From Bacteroidota bacterium (lineage in GTDB: Bacteria; Bacteroidota; Bacteroidia; Bacteroidales; Prolixibacteraceae): a DNA stretch of 36,741 nucleotides. The stretch is from NCBI GenBank assembly GCA_029265715.1, contig JAJUGZ010000034.1, positions 1-36,741 of the forward strand, written 5' to 3'. A program made the translations under genes and the position numbers. How positions within the stretch are numbered: the first letter of the stretch is position 1; each line of letters opens with the position of its first letter. The notes under the pieces are model-generated. The model searched no databases and was not told the origin of the DNA. It worked only from the letters and a program-made list of their open reading frames with translations. Shown here one piece after another: positions 1-9,810 of the stretch.

Positions 1-154
1 ATAGCCCTTGAGAGTCATACTTGAAATGAATCTGGTAAATTCTCTTAAGATACTGATTCTCAGGGGTTTTACCAAACAAAAATCAAGTTATTTTGTTGAT
101 TATCAATTATTTAACACAACTCTTAACGGAGTGTTGTATTATGTTTCCGTTTTT

Positions 155-2416
155 TTATTGAAGTTTACGGGTCTGGACCGCGAAGTCGCGTTGCGATTTC
201 ATCAGGTTAATAGTATGGTTCAGCAGGTTTTTGGTTTCCGTTAAAATATTGAAAAAGATCACCGCATTTTTGGTATTCACATCCTTGTTTTTAATGCGTT
301 TAATTTGCTGTTTTTCCATGCTTACCAACCGTTCCACAATTTTATCCCGTTTCTGAAATAATTCCTCAATATTTTCGATACGTTTTTCCAGAACCATTGT
401 CGATGCATGCTTGAAAAAATCGTCGATCAATTTGATCAGTTCGCGCATCTCCTTGATTTGCGAATCGATAAACGGTTTATGGTTATTCTCTAAGTGTTCG
501 CGGATGGGCATCACTAAGTAATTGAGCGAGTGCGATATCTCACGCTGATAATCGACTACCTGGACGTAACAATGCCCGGTTTCAGCCGAATCTTGTTGTA
601 ATTTCTGGATAACCGCGTACAGCCGGGTTTTATATTTTTTCGATTTCCGGTTGAATTCTTCTGCTGCTTCGAGTGCCTCGCGGACCCCCGGACGGTCTTC
701 TTTTAAAAAGCTTTCGATTGCCGAGGCAAATATGGTATTTGAGGCATTAATGGCATTCACAACCTGCTTGGCCGATTTTTCGAGAAGTTTACGGCCCGGG
801 TCAACCTCCGGAACCAGGTCTTCGTCGTCTTCCTCGATTTTGATGGTACGGCGCTTAAACAAAATGTGGGTCCGGATAATCAGGAAAACAGCTATGGCAA
901 TGAATACAAAAATCATCACATTTCCGCCGATGGAGATCATGAATGCGATAAATGCCGAGATGATAAATGCGACCAGGGCAGTCATAAACCAGCCCCCCAC
1001 GACAGCAAATACGCCGGAAATACGGTACACGGCGCTTTCCCGGCCCCAAGCGCGGTCGGCCAGCGAGGTTCCCATGGCTACCATGAACGTTACGTAAGTG
1101 GTCGAAAGTGGCAGTTTCAGGGATGTTCCCAGCGAAATCAGGATACCCGAAACAATCAAATTAATCGAGGCGCGTATTTTGTCGAATGCCGGGCGGTCTT
1201 CAGGTTTCACAAAGGCCAGGGACCCGTCGTCGTGCGGTTGAAAGCGCGAGTCGATGGCGTTTAAAAAACGATCGGGAAGAACACTGCGCACCCGTTTGTT
1301 CACATTGATCGTGCTCCTGACAATTACGCGCGAGAGCATGGATGACCCAAAGCGCTCGTCGCCTTCAGTCTGACGCGACAGGTCGACTGAAGTCGCAATG
1401 ACGTTGTGAGCTTTGCGCGAAGTGATCAGGGTTATGATCATTACAATCCCGGAGATAATCAGCATGTATTCCGGAGTCTGCATTTTCCCTTTCAGCATCT
1501 CCATGGTGAAGCCATCCGGAGAAGGATGCCCGGCTCCGGCCCAAGCCATAAACGACTGGAACCCGGCAAGCGGGACCCCGATAAAGTTTACCAGGTCGTT
1601 TCCGGCAAAAGCCATGGCCAGTCCGAACGTCCCGACCAACACAATAAATTTGGGGATATCAATTTTAAAAATCCAGTAAAGTATCTGCAACAGGGCAGTC
1701 CATCCCAGGAAACTGTAGAAAATTATTTGGGTGATGTTCTCATCCATAAACCGGATGTTGTCTTCAGTCATGAACGCCGCTCCTTTGGCACCTTTGATAA
1801 TCATGAAATAGGTCATCGCAGCAATGGATGCGCCGCCGAAAACCGAACCAAAATATTTCAGGGGCTTATTAACCCGGAATGAAAAAATGAGCCTTGAAAT
1901 GTACTGAATAATTGTACCAACCGAGAACGCAATAACAACCGAAACCAGAATCCCGGAAATAATGGCAAGCGCTTTCTCGGAGTTCATATATTCGGAAAGG
2001 TGCCCGATACTTTGCCCCATCCGGGTAATTTTAACCAGGGCAACGGCTACCGAGGCCCCAAGCAATTCGAAAACAATAGAGACGGTAGTCGAAGTTGGTA
2101 AGCCAAATACATTGAACATGTCGAGCAGGATAACATCTGTAATCATGACTGCCAGGAAGATAACCATGATTTCAGAGAAAACGAACATGTCCGGGTTAAA
2201 GATCCCTTTCCGGGCAATTTCCATCATCCCGCTTGAAAAAACGGCTCCGACCAAGACCCCTAAGCTGGCTACCAGAAAGATGACCCATTTGGGCGCTGCT
2301 TTTGAGCCAACAGCCGAATTCAGAAAGTTGACCGCATCGTTTGCAACACCGACAACCAGGTCGGAAATGGCCAGCGCAAAGAGGATGACAATTATTATAA
2401 GGTAAAAATTTTCCAT
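155..2416 (-). CDS. PiT-family inorganic phosphate transporter with C-terminal cytoplasmic domain
   Basis: This 753-residue inner-membrane protein most likely imports inorganic phosphate by cation symport. The two inverted PiT half-signatures are visible: GVANDAVN at residues 23-30 and AGNDLVN at about 271-277, each in a hydrophobic multi-helix region. Serine/threonine-rich re-entrant motifs LPTSTT (about 106) and LPLSTT follow each half. After the last membrane helix (about residue 530) comes a charged helical tail of roughly 200 residues that resembles a PhoU-like (DUF47-type) regulatory domain, common in the long PiT proteins of Bacteroidota. The gene is divergent from a PhoR/PhoB-like two-component pair starting 182 bp away, which supports a role in phosphate supply. 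The start is the ATG at 2416. The family is clear; the ion coupled is not visible. Confidence 0.93.
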   Translation of the reverse strand: MENFYLIIIVILFALAISDLVVGVANDAVNFLNSAVGSKAAPKWVIFLVASLGVLVGAVFSSGMMEIARKGIFNPDMFVFSEIMVIFLAVMITDVILLDMFNVFGLPTSTTVSIVFELLGASVAVALVKITRMGQSIGHLSEYMNSEKALAIISGILVSVVIAFSVGTIIQYISRLIFSFRVNKPLKYFGSVFGGASIAAMTYFMIIKGAKGAAFMTEDNIRFMDENITQIIFYSFLGWTALLQILYWIFKIDIPKFIVLVGTFGLAMAFAGNDLVNFIGVPLAGFQSFMAWAGAGHPSPDGFTMEMLKGKMQTPEYMLIISGIVMIITLITSRKAHNVIATSVDLSRQTEGDERFGSSMLSRVIVRSTINVNKRVRSVLPDRFLNAIDSRFQPHDDGSLAFVKPEDRPAFDKIRASINLIVSGILISLGTSLKLPLSTTYVTFMVAMGTSLADRAWGRESAVYRISGVFAVVGGWFMTALVAFIISAFIAFMISIGGNVMIFVFIAIAVFLIIRTHILFKRRTIKIEEDDEDLVPEVDPGRKLLEKSAKQVVNAINASNTIFASAIESFLKEDRPGVREALEAAEEFNRKSKKYKTRLYAVIQKLQQDSAETGHCYVQVVDYQREISHSLNYLVMPIREHLENNHKPFIDSQIKEMRELIKLIDDFFKHASTMVLEKRIENIEELFQKRDKIVERLVSMEKQQIKRIKNKDVNTKNAVIFFNILTETKNLLNHTINLMKSQRDFAVQTRKLQ

Positions 2417-2597
2417 TATACAGATTGGATTTTTTAGTGCGGTAAATATAAGCCATCAAGTTTAGCCGGCAAAGCATGTTTTTTATCTTTTCGCTATAAA
2501 GGAAATTATTACCTCTTAACCGACAGGCGTTTTCGTTGAAATCGTAAAAACCAGCTAATTTTGTACTAAACTTGTATTTAAATAATCATCTGCTTTT

Positions 2598-3635
2598 ATG
2601 AGAACATATTCGGCAAAAACTCTTTCAGCTTATATTGCCCTTTTAATCCTGGCATTCAACTTTCTTTTTTTCCTGATTGGGCGGTTCGAGGGCATAACAA
2701 CCTATGGGTTGATCGCTTTGTTTGTCTTCCTTTTTGCGGTTTCCTATGCGGTCATTCTTTTTGTGCTGAATAAGTTCATCTACGACAAGATTAAACCCAT
2801 CTATAAAACAATCAGGGATATCCCGGTAAAAGGAAAAAAACAACAACCCGAGCGGATGGGCTCGAACATTATTGCCGATGTGCAAAAGGAAGTAGAAGCC
2901 TGGGCCAAAAACCAAACCGAAGAAATTACCCGCTTGAAGGACCTTGAACGCTACCGAAAAGAGTTTGTCGGTAATGTGTCGCACGAACTGAAGACCCCGA
3001 TTTTTAATATTCAGGGGTATATCCTGACCCTGCTCGAAGGGGGAATTGACGATCCGAAAATCAACAAACTGTACCTGCAGCGGACGGAAAAAAGTATCGA
3101 CCGCATGATTTCGATTGTCGAAGACCTTGAGTCGATTACCAAACTGGAATCAGGCGAACTGAAATTGAATTATGAGAACTTCGATATCGTAAAGCTCTCC
3201 GAAGATGTGTTCGAGCTCGATCATATGCTGGCTAACGAGCGCAAGATCAGCCTCGAATTCAGCACAAAAACCGATAAACCCATCATGGTCCGCGCCGACA
3301 AGAAGCGCATCATGGAAGTGCTGAACAATCTGGTTGGCAATGCGATTAAATACGGCAAAAAACGGGGTTATGTCAAAATCGGGTTTTACGATTTGCACGA
3401 TACCATTTTGGTCGAGGTGTCCGACAATGGTATCGGGATGGACAAAGCAGACCTCCCTCGCATTTTCGAACGCTTTTTCCGGGTCGATAAATCACGTTCG
3501 CGCGAGCAGGGGGGAACAGGCCTGGGGCTCTCGATTGTGAAACACATTATCGAAGCTCACGAGCAAACCATCAACGTGAAGAGTGCAATTGATAAGGGTA
3601 CCACGTTTACATTTACGTTGGAGAAGGCAAAGTAG
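2598..3635 (+). CDS. Membrane sensor histidine kinase, PhoR-like
   Basis: This 345-residue protein autophosphorylates a histidine and passes phosphate to a response regulator, probably the one encoded next. Two membrane helices (about residues 9-29 and 35-58) with almost no periplasmic loop anchor it. A linker leads to the HisKA dimerisation box with the phospho-accepting H129 in NVSHELKTP. The ATPase domain has an N box (NNLVGNAIKYG, about 243-253), G1 (DNGIG, 276-280) and G2 (GGTGLGLS, 305-312). The tiny extracytoplasmic part is typical of PhoR kinases that sense through a transporter. The divergent PiT gene supports phosphate sensing, but that is inferred from context. Start ATG at 2598. 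Confidence 0.9.
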   Translation: MRTYSAKTLSAYIALLILAFNFLFFLIGRFEGITTYGLIALFVFLFAVSYAVILFVLNKFIYDKIKPIYKTIRDIPVKGKKQQPERMGSNIIADVQKEVEAWAKNQTEEITRLKDLERYRKEFVGNVSHELKTPIFNIQGYILTLLEGGIDDPKINKLYLQRTEKSIDRMISIVEDLESITKLESGELKLNYENFDIVKLSEDVFELDHMLANERKISLEFSTKTDKPIMVRADKKRIMEVLNNLVGNAIKYGKKRGYVKIGFYDLHDTILVEVSDNGIGMDKADLPRIFERFFRVDKSRSREQGGTGLGLSIVKHIIEAHEQTINVKSAIDKGTTFTFTLEKAK

Positions 3636-3791
3636 GGGTTCGGTTCTTTACGCATAAGGCTGGCTGTGATAAATATTTGGCGGCAGATATAAATAATTAA
3701 AAATGAAATTGCTAATTTGTCAGGGTTTTCAGGATGTATTGGATAAATGCCGGACTGAGAGTCCTCTTTTAAATTATAATTTATTGATACT

Positions 3792-4496
3792 ATGAGCGAA
3801 AGTACCTACACAATTCTTTTGGTTGACGATGAAGTTGATATTCTTGAATTCATCAGTTACAATTTGGAGAAAGAAGGATACAAAGTATATACTGCGCAGA
3901 ATGGAGCTGAAGCCATTAAAATTGCCGAAAAGAAAATCCCGGACCTGATTATCCTGGATGTAATGATGCCCGAGATGGACGGAATCGCAGCTTGCGAGGA
4001 ACTGCGCAAAATACCAAGCCTGCAAAATACCGTCATTGCCTTCCTGACCGCCCGCGGCGAGGACTACTCGCAAATTGCAGGGTTCGAGGCAGGCGCCGAC
4101 GATTATATCACCAAGCCTATTCGCCCGAAAGTTTTGGTTAGCCGCGTTAAAGCACTGTTGAAACGTTCTTCGTCGGTTGGGGCACCTGCTCCGGTCGTGG
4201 CCGAAAATACCAATACCCTGACTATCGGGAATCTGGTTATCGATAAAGAACGGTATCTGATTAAACGGGACGATCAGGAAATGATCCTTCCGCGTAAAGA
4301 ATTCGAGTTACTTTCGTTGCTGGTATCCAAGCCGGGGAAGGTCTTTACCCGCGAAGAGATTTATTATTCTGTTTGGGGCGACAATGTGGTTGTGGGCGAC
4401 CGGACCATCGATGTCCACATCCGGAAACTGCGCGAAAAAATTGGGAACGATCACATCAAAACACTGAAGGGGATTGGTTATAAGTTTGTTGAATAA
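3792..4496 (+). CDS. OmpR/PhoB-family response regulator
   Basis: This 234-residue transcription factor has a receiver domain (residues 5-120) and a winged-helix DNA-binding domain (about 135-234). The acidic pocket D12/D13, phosphoacceptor D56 (LILDVMMP), T85 and K107 (TKP) are all present. The C-terminal half carries the OmpR-type signature with EFELL, the VFTREEI segment and TIDVHIRKLREKIG. It lies 156 bp downstream of the histidine kinase gene on the same strand and is closed by a strong terminator at 4528. It probably activates phosphate-starvation genes, possibly including the divergent transporter; no Pho-box-like repeat was confidently seen. Confidence 0.92.
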   Translation: MSESTYTILLVDDEVDILEFISYNLEKEGYKVYTAQNGAEAIKIAEKKIPDLIILDVMMPEMDGIAACEELRKIPSLQNTVIAFLTARGEDYSQIAGFEAGADDYITKPIRPKVLVSRVKALLKRSSSVGAPAPVVAENTNTLTIGNLVIDKERYLIKRDDQEMILPRKEFELLSLLVSKPGKVFTREEIYYSVWGDNVVVGDRTIDVHIRKLREKIGNDHIKTLKGIGYKFVE

Positions 4497-4525
4497 TGGT
4501 TAGACAACAAGGTTAAAGATATTTG

Positions 4526-4557
4526 AAGGGTAAGTTTCTCTACTTGCCCTTTTTTTA
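4526..4557 (+). terminator. Intrinsic terminator after the response-regulator gene
   Basis: An 8-bp stem GGGTAAGT/ACTTGCCC (one T-G pair) with a TTCTCT loop is flanked by an extra A-T pair or two and followed by seven T residues. It lies 30 bp after the stop codon at 4496. Confidence 0.85.
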
Positions 4558-4718
4558 TGGGCGAACGATGGCTCTTATGTTCTAGTTATGGGCCATAATG
4601 TAATGTCGGTTAATTAAATCCCGACAGTGTTTAAGCTGAAAGAACTTTATCTAAAACGCCATTGAATCATAATGAGAGTTTATCCTCACTGATGGTTGGG
4701 CTGTTAAAAACTTAATTG

Positions 4719-5168
4719 TTACTCATTCGGACATTCCGACAGCCTGGAGAAGTGTATTTCGAGGTCGGCATAGTTGATAATTGTCCCTAATTGTTTCAAA
4801 ACATCGCCGCCAATCAGCCCGGCAATTTTGTAATCGGAATACCGGCTGTAAATTTGGTTAACATGAGCTAAGTCGATCAGCGCTACTTTTTGGTCCCGCA
4901 GTACCAACTGTGCTCCCAGTGCTAAATATTTCAATACGCCCACAGCTGTATCGACCATTCCCTGATTAATCCCTGCGCTCAAAAGTTCCTCTTCGTTTTC
5001 AGGATCCAGACTGGCGTAATGTTCTTTCAAGTTTATATCCATTACCGATTTCGATGCCCCGGTATCGATAATCCAGAAGCATTCCTGTCCGTCGCGAAAA
5101 CGGCCGCCAACCAAAATGTGGTAACTTTCCTGTTCAAGTTCGATCAGATGCAACGGGATTGAAATCAT
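4719..5168 (-). CDS. Retropepsin-like aspartyl protease family protein
   Basis: A 149-residue protein with the aspartic-protease signature IIDTGASKS, catalytic aspartate D35, followed by a beta-rich segment and the GLIGGDVL motif that stands in for the second structural loop of single-domain retropepsin-like folds. Its length fits a homodimeric retroviral-type protease domain, and no signal peptide is visible, so it may be cytoplasmic. The substrate is unknown. It is a single-gene unit facing the response regulator. Upstream of it (5169-5803) no protein gene is supported, only terminator hairpins and a tiny leader-like ORF. Confidence 0.8.
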   Translation of the reverse strand: MISIPLHLIELEQESYHILVGGRFRDGQECFWIIDTGASKSVMDINLKEHYASLDPENEEELLSAGINQGMVDTAVGVLKYLALGAQLVLRDQKVALIDLAHVNQIYSRYSDYKIAGLIGGDVLKQLGTIINYADLEIHFSRLSECPNE

Positions 5169-5264
5169 ACGCTGTAATTGTAAAAGACAAATGTAAAAAG
5201 TAAACAGCCAACGGCAAGAAGAAAATGGATCAATTGATCGGGAATGACGGGAGTTTATAAAAGC

Positions 5265-5295
5265 AAAAAAGGTAGGTCAACACCTACCTTTCCTC
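5265..5295 (-). terminator. Hairpin AAAGGTAGGT/ACCTACCTTT, probable terminator
   Basis: A 10-bp perfect inverted repeat with a CAAC loop (5268-5292) is followed on the minus strand by a run of T residues (TTTTTT at 5265-5270). On the plus strand it is followed by an unusual CTAA-rich stretch and the short ORF at 5330. Confidence 0.6.
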
Positions 5296-5329
5296 TCTTA
5301 AACTAACTAACCTAACTAAACCTAAACTT

Positions 5330-5356
5330 ATGAAAAAAAATGTATTACAAAGATAG
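5330..5356 (+). other. Leader-like 8-codon ORF after a CTAA-repeat tract
   Basis: After a CTAA-rich tract (5300-5329) an ATG opens an eight-codon frame reading MKKNVLQR and a TAG stop. No longer gene follows it on the plus strand. It may be the remnant or start of a small transcript; translation is not established. Confidence 0.2.
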
Positions 5357-5440
5357 GCTCCGAAAGTCTAAAGAAGATCAAATTAATGTTAATAGATGTT
5401 GAACTTTAGATTTCGTGATCAGACGTTTGTTAGGGAAGTG

Positions 5441-5475
5441 TAAAAAAAAGACCGCCTTTCCGTAGAAAGCGGTCC
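5441..5475 (-). terminator. Intrinsic terminator, minus strand
   Basis: Stem GACCGC-TTTC / GAAA-GCGGTC with a CGTA loop and one unpaired base (5450-5474), followed on the minus strand by eight T residues (5442-5449). It would end leftward transcription coming from the metG side. Confidence 0.75.
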
Positions 5476-5768
5476 CAATATAATCGTGTAAACAACCGAT
5501 CCGCAATGGCAGTACGGCTGCTTACGGAGGATAGAAGCCTCCCCAACCCCTTCCGGAAGAAGGGCTGAGAAGAGTTCTAATTTTCTCATTCGTATAAATT
5601 CTTGTTGATCATTCTGCAATTGGGTATCGAGCTCATCTTTTTGAATAACCCATCAACCTCATGGAATAACCATTTATTCGCTTCGCGGATTTCCCTTTGG
5701 CCAATTCATTTCCGGTTTGTTCGGGCTTTAGCACACATGGCTATTTCATCTTGCGGAGCAAATGTGCC

Positions 5769-5804
5769 AAAAGCCTTCCCTTTGGGGAGTCGGGAGGGGC
5801 TTTT
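5769..5804 (-). terminator. Terminator hairpin just downstream of metG
   Basis: AAGCC-TTCCC pairs with GGGA-GG-GGCTT (about ten pairs, one bulge) directly after the metG stop. T runs lie on both sides, so it could act in both directions. Confidence 0.55.
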
Positions 5805-7837
5805 TACTTTACTTCCGATCCGTTTTTAACCGGGGTTGTCGGGGTCACAAACTTCAGCGAGCCATCGGCATCCTGGGCCATCAGGATCATTCCCTGCGAT
5901 TCGATTCCTTTCAGAGGTTTGGGTTCCAGGTTAACTAAAATACAAACCTGGCGGCCAACCACATCTTCCGGCTTGAAATATTCGGCAATACCTGAAACAA
6001 CCGTGCGTTTGTCGATTCCGGTATCGATTTTCAGCTTCATCAGTTTTTTGGTTTTGGGAACCAGTTCGGCTTCGAGCACGGTCCCGGTGCGGATATCCAT
6101 TTTCGAAAACTCATCGTAGCTGATATTGTCTTTTGCCGGAGTCACTTTCGCATTGGCCGCTTCGTTGGCCCTTTTCGTTTCGAGCAACTTGTTCACCTGT
6201 TTTTCGATCACTTCGTCTTCGATCTTTTCAAACAGCAACTCGGGCGTGTTTACCTGGTGCCCGGCCGGTAACAAATCGGTGCGGCCCAGTTCGCTCCATG
6301 GCAGTTTGCCCAGGTTCAGAAAGCCGCGCAGTTTTTCCATGCTGAATGGGAGGAACGGTTCGAGCATGATAGTCAGGTTGGCCGTGATCTGGGCACAAAC
6401 GTACATGCTGGTTTTTACGCGTTCCGGATCGGTTTTTACCACTTTCCAAGGTTCTTCGTCGGTCAGGTATTTGTTCCCGAGGCGGGCCAGGTCCATAGCC
6501 AGTTTCAGGGCTTCGCGGAAACGGTATTGGCGGATGCTCTTTTCAACTTCGGCTTTCAGGTTGGCTATTTCGGCCAATGTCGTTCGGTCGTTGTCGTTCA
6601 GTTCGCCCGGCGCCGGTATTTTTCCGTCGTAATATTTATTGGTAAGCACCAGCGCCCGGTTTACGAAGTTTCCGAGGATTGCCACCAGTTCGTTGTTGTT
6701 GCGGGCCTGGAAGTCTTTCCAGGTAAAGTCGTTGTCTTTGGTTTCCGGGGCGTTGGCGGTTAAAACGTATTTCAGCACGTCTTCTTTTCCGGGAAACTCG
6801 TCGAGGTATTCGTGCAGCCAGACTGCCCAGTTACGCGAGGTCGAGATTTTGTCGCCTTCGAGGTTCAGGAATTCGTTGGCCGGGACATTGTCGGGCAGAA
6901 TATAGCTCCCTTCGGCTTTCAGCATGGCCGGGAAAATGATGCAGTGGAACACGATGTTGTCTTTCCCGATGAAATGGACCATTTTGGTTTCCGGGTCCTT
7001 CCACCATTTTTCCCATTCGGGGGTCAGCTCTTTGGTTGCCGAAATGTAACCGATTGGTGCGTCGAACCAAACGTACAGCACCTTGCCGTCGGCTCCGTCA
7101 ACCGGGACCGGTACGCCCCACTCGAGGTCGCGGGTCACGGCGCGTGGCTGCAACCCGCTGTCGATCCATGATTTGCACTGCCCGTAAACATTCGATTTCC
7201 ATTCTTTATGGCCTTCCAGGATCCATTCTTTCAGCCATTCTTCGTATTGGTCGAGCGGCAGGTACCAGTGCTTGGTTTCTTTCAGTACGGGCGAATTTCC
7301 GCTGATCATCGATTTGGGGTTGATCAGTTCGGTCGGGCTGAGCGATGTCCCGCAGCTTTCGCACTGGTCGCCGTAAGCGCGTTCGAACCCACATTTGGGG
7401 CAGGTGCCGGTAATGTAACGGTCGGCCAGAAACTGGTTGTTTTCTTCGTCGTAATACTGCTCCGATGATTTTTCGATAAACTTCCCGTTGTCGTACAACT
7501 TCCTGAAAAATTCCGAAGCCGTTTCGTGGTGCACTTTAGCGCTGGTGCGCGAGTACACATCGAACGAGATGCCGAAACGGGCAAACGAGTCTTTAATTAT
7601 CGCATGGTATTTGTCGACCACATCCTGGGGTGTGACGCCTTCGTTTTTAGCTTTCAGGGTAATCGGCACGCCATGTTCGTCAGAACCGCCTATAAAGGCA
7701 ACCTCTTCGCCATTCAATCGCAGGAAACGGGCATAAATATCGGCCGGAACATACACGCCGGCCAGGTGGCCAATGTGGACCGGACCATTGGCATACGGCA
7801 ATGCCGAAGTAATTAAAGTACGTTTATAATCAGTCAT
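5804..7837 (-). CDS. metG: Methionyl-tRNA synthetase
   Basis: This cytosolic enzyme charges tRNA-Met, including initiator tRNA, with methionine using ATP. The 677-residue sequence has the class I HIGH motif at 21-24, a zinc knuckle with C146/C149 and C159/C162, and the second catalytic signature KISTS at 330-334 (the KMSKS equivalent). An anticodon-binding helical domain follows. The last 105 residues form an EMAPII/Trbp111-like tRNA-binding OB fold ([11 protein letters not shown] onward), as in the dimeric long form of MetG. Start ATG at 7837. It lies 93 bp downstream of the Fic gene on the same strand. All expected domains are intact. Confidence 0.97.
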   Translation of the reverse strand: MTDYKRTLITSALPYANGPVHIGHLAGVYVPADIYARFLRLNGEEVAFIGGSDEHGVPITLKAKNEGVTPQDVVDKYHAIIKDSFARFGISFDVYSRTSAKVHHETASEFFRKLYDNGKFIEKSSEQYYDEENNQFLADRYITGTCPKCGFERAYGDQCESCGTSLSPTELINPKSMISGNSPVLKETKHWYLPLDQYEEWLKEWILEGHKEWKSNVYGQCKSWIDSGLQPRAVTRDLEWGVPVPVDGADGKVLYVWFDAPIGYISATKELTPEWEKWWKDPETKMVHFIGKDNIVFHCIIFPAMLKAEGSYILPDNVPANEFLNLEGDKISTSRNWAVWLHEYLDEFPGKEDVLKYVLTANAPETKDNDFTWKDFQARNNNELVAILGNFVNRALVLTNKYYDGKIPAPGELNDNDRTTLAEIANLKAEVEKSIRQYRFREALKLAMDLARLGNKYLTDEEPWKVVKTDPERVKTSMYVCAQITANLTIMLEPFLPFSMEKLRGFLNLGKLPWSELGRTDLLPAGHQVNTPELLFEKIEDEVIEKQVNKLLETKRANEAANAKVTPAKDNISYDEFSKMDIRTGTVLEAELVPKTKKLMKLKIDTGIDKRTVVSGIAEYFKPEDVVGRQVCILVNLEPKPLKGIESQGMILMAQDADGSLKFVTPTTPVKNGSEVK

Positions 7838-7930
7838 TGTACGAGAATTTGTTTGAGGGTGACAAAGATAGTTGAAAATTATAAAGAAGAACCATGAAGA
7901 TAAAGGCGTGTTGTTGCTAAAAAATTTACT

Positions 7931-8389
7931 TCAATTTTCATTATCAATTTGGTTTTTAGAAATTGAGTCAAGTAATTTTAATTTAAGTTCTTCACAATAA
8001 TCTTCCTCGTAGAGGATAGATGTAATCACTTCCAGAAGCAAATTTTTATCTATGTTTCCGGCAGCAACATGATAACTTATTGTTTCCATTTTGTGCAAGA
8101 AGACCTCAACCACTGCCAGATATCCATTCATCAAAAGAAACATGCTACAAGCTGTTATTGCGATACGCTTGTTGCCATCCTGAAAACAATGGCTTTTATT
8201 GGCTACCCAAAACAGATGGGTTAATTTGTCTTCGAATCCAGGATAATAATCATCATTCTGTATCTGTTCAATGGCACACTCCAACGCCCCAAGTTCAATA
8301 ATCCCATCAGTACCACCTCCACTGGCAGTTATCGTTTTCTGATGAATGGCAACAATTTCGCGGACACTCTTGAAGTAAATGTATGCCAT
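7931..8389 (-). CDS. Fic/Doc-family (death-on-curing type) protein
   Basis: A 152-residue Fic-domain protein of Doc-like size. The active-site motif HCFQDGNKR (H67-R75) matches HxFx(D/E)GNxR, so AMP or phosphate transfer to a target protein is expected; Doc itself phosphorylates EF-Tu, but the target here is not known. No inhibitory (S/T)xxxE(G/N) helix is obvious at the N terminus. Its ATG overlaps the stop of the upstream RhuM-like gene by one base (TAATG), so the two are translationally coupled. This pairing is recurrent in Bacteroidota, and the upstream protein is probably its partner or regulator. Confidence 0.87.
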   Translation of the reverse strand: MAYIYFKSVREIVAIHQKTITASGGGTDGIIELGALECAIEQIQNDDYYPGFEDKLTHLFWVANKSHCFQDGNKRIAITACSMFLLMNGYLAVVEVFLHKMETISYHVAAGNIDKNLLLEVITSILYEEDYCEELKLKLLDSISKNQIDNEN

Positions 8390-9396
8390 TATTCACTTTG
8401 TTTAAGACGAGTAAGGACATCTTTGGCCTCTTCGAGTTGCTTTTCAAAATTGACACTCTGTTCTCCCAGGAAACGTTCAAAATCGGCAGGGCAAACAGAT
8501 TGAATATATTCTTCAAGCTTTTTATGTAGTGCATCACGGAAATGTAAGTCGCGGGAAGCCATTTTGATCCGGGCATCTTCAATGTAGGGTCGTTGTTGCG
8601 GGTGTTGAGAAAAATCTGCAAATATTTTATCTACTTCTTTAGGTTCGAGCATCCGGTTGAGCGCTTTACTCTGCTTTTCTATTTCATAAGCCAACCCTGT
8701 TTCAAAGGAGGCAATGCTGGTTAAAACTTCAGCATACATGGTTTCACGGGCATTGTCGCTTTCTGCAAGTTTCAGTATTTGCTTGTATTCTTTCGCATTC
8801 TCCTTGAAAATGCACTGGTAAATTTTATCGGTGTATAAGGAATATTTATAATTACCCATATTGACATACCGGCTCAGTGCCGAAGTAAAGTCTTTACGGT
8901 AATTGCTTTCCTGGATTGCGGCAGGTAAATAGTTTGCATCGCGCCGATTGATGAATTTGGTTCCCCCTCCGGTGCGTTCATTTATGATATCGATGACAAT
9001 ATCGAGTATTTTGCTGCGCAAAAGACGGGCGTTATCGCTTTCTTTCAGCAGCATTGCCAAATTAAGGAAGGACCTGAAGTTGAACAATCCCAGAGCCGTT
9101 GTTTTGGTCGTCTTATTAATGAGATGACCAAATTGTAACTTAAAGTCTTTCAGTTGCTTACCCTTGCTTAAAATATATCCGTTGTGTTTGAGTTCTTCTT
9201 CGTGAGTTGCCAAATACCGATTGATGGTAGAAATGTCGACATTAAAGAACTCGACCAGCATTTCTTTTGTAAACCGATACTCACCCTCGAAAAGCATGCC
9301 GGTAAGGCCGATGTACTCCTGAATGCGTTGCAGTGCGTATTTGTTGTTGAGAATATTTTGCCTCTCAATGCCTGAATTTGTAAGGTCTTTACCCAT
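8389..9396 (-). CDS. RhuM-like DNA-binding protein paired with Fic
   Basis: A 335-residue protein resembling the RhuM/virulence-protein family that precedes Doc-type genes in Bacteroidota. The first 110 residues look like a winged-helix/HTH region (MLVEFFNVDISTINRYLATH), followed by a conserved core with FRSFLNLAMLL and a long charged helical C terminus. No enzymatic motif was seen. It is the first gene of a two-gene operon with fic and is likely its antitoxin or autoregulator by analogy; this is inference. A TAAATTTG promoter box lies about 58 bp upstream of the start. Confidence 0.75.
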   Translation of the reverse strand: MGKDLTNSGIERQNILNNKYALQRIQEYIGLTGMLFEGEYRFTKEMLVEFFNVDISTINRYLATHEEELKHNGYILSKGKQLKDFKLQFGHLINKTTKTTALGLFNFRSFLNLAMLLKESDNARLLRSKILDIVIDIINERTGGGTKFINRRDANYLPAAIQESNYRKDFTSALSRYVNMGNYKYSLYTDKIYQCIFKENAKEYKQILKLAESDNARETMYAEVLTSIASFETGLAYEIEKQSKALNRMLEPKEVDKIFADFSQHPQQRPYIEDARIKMASRDLHFRDALHKKLEEYIQSVCPADFERFLGEQSVNFEKQLEEAKDVLTRLKQSE

Positions 9397-9453
9397 CGTT
9401 ATGTCCTGTTTGTTCTCAGTGCAAGTTAGTCCTTTTTATGAATCAGAACGTAA

Positions 9454-9461
9454 CAAATTTA
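9454..9461 (-). promoter_or_regulatory. Bacteroidota -7 box TAAATTTG upstream of the rhuM-like/fic operon
   Basis: On the minus strand TAAATTTG is a perfect match to the TAnnTTTG consensus of the Bacteroidota primary sigma factor. It lies 58 bp upstream of the ATG at 9396. The -33 element is weak. Confidence 0.5.
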
Positions 9462-9748
9462 TAGTCAAAGAACCAGATTTTGCATTCCTATTAAGGGGGT
9501 AAAAACAAAGTGTACAGATTAATTTATTAGATAACGCTGATTTTCAGAGAGAACAAAGATAGTGTTTGAAAAACGAATTGTGCAATAGGTTAATTGGACT
9601 TCAATTGAGGGTGAATTTATACCGGGGCTTTTTTTTGTTCTCACTTAATAAGGTTAATGATTCTGACACATTGGGCTTAAACCGTTAATTTTCGGGCTGT
9701 TTAAAGGCTTTTTAGCTGCCTTTTAAAGGGTACATACTGCAATATCAA

Positions 9749-9772
9749 GGGCTCTATTTTGAGCCTTTTTTT
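9749..9772 (+). terminator. Terminator-like hairpin in the prophage left flank
   Basis: GGCTC / GAGCC with a TATTTT loop, followed by seven T residues on the plus strand. Confidence 0.5.
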
Positions 9773-9810
9773 ATGCCCGTGCCCTGGGGTTTATAGCTCA
9801 AAAAATTGGA

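Noticed and set aside
5419-5619. 66-residue minus-strand ORF
   Set aside because: Its 3' part is the terminator hairpin at 5450 and its T tract; the protein sequence has no domain character.
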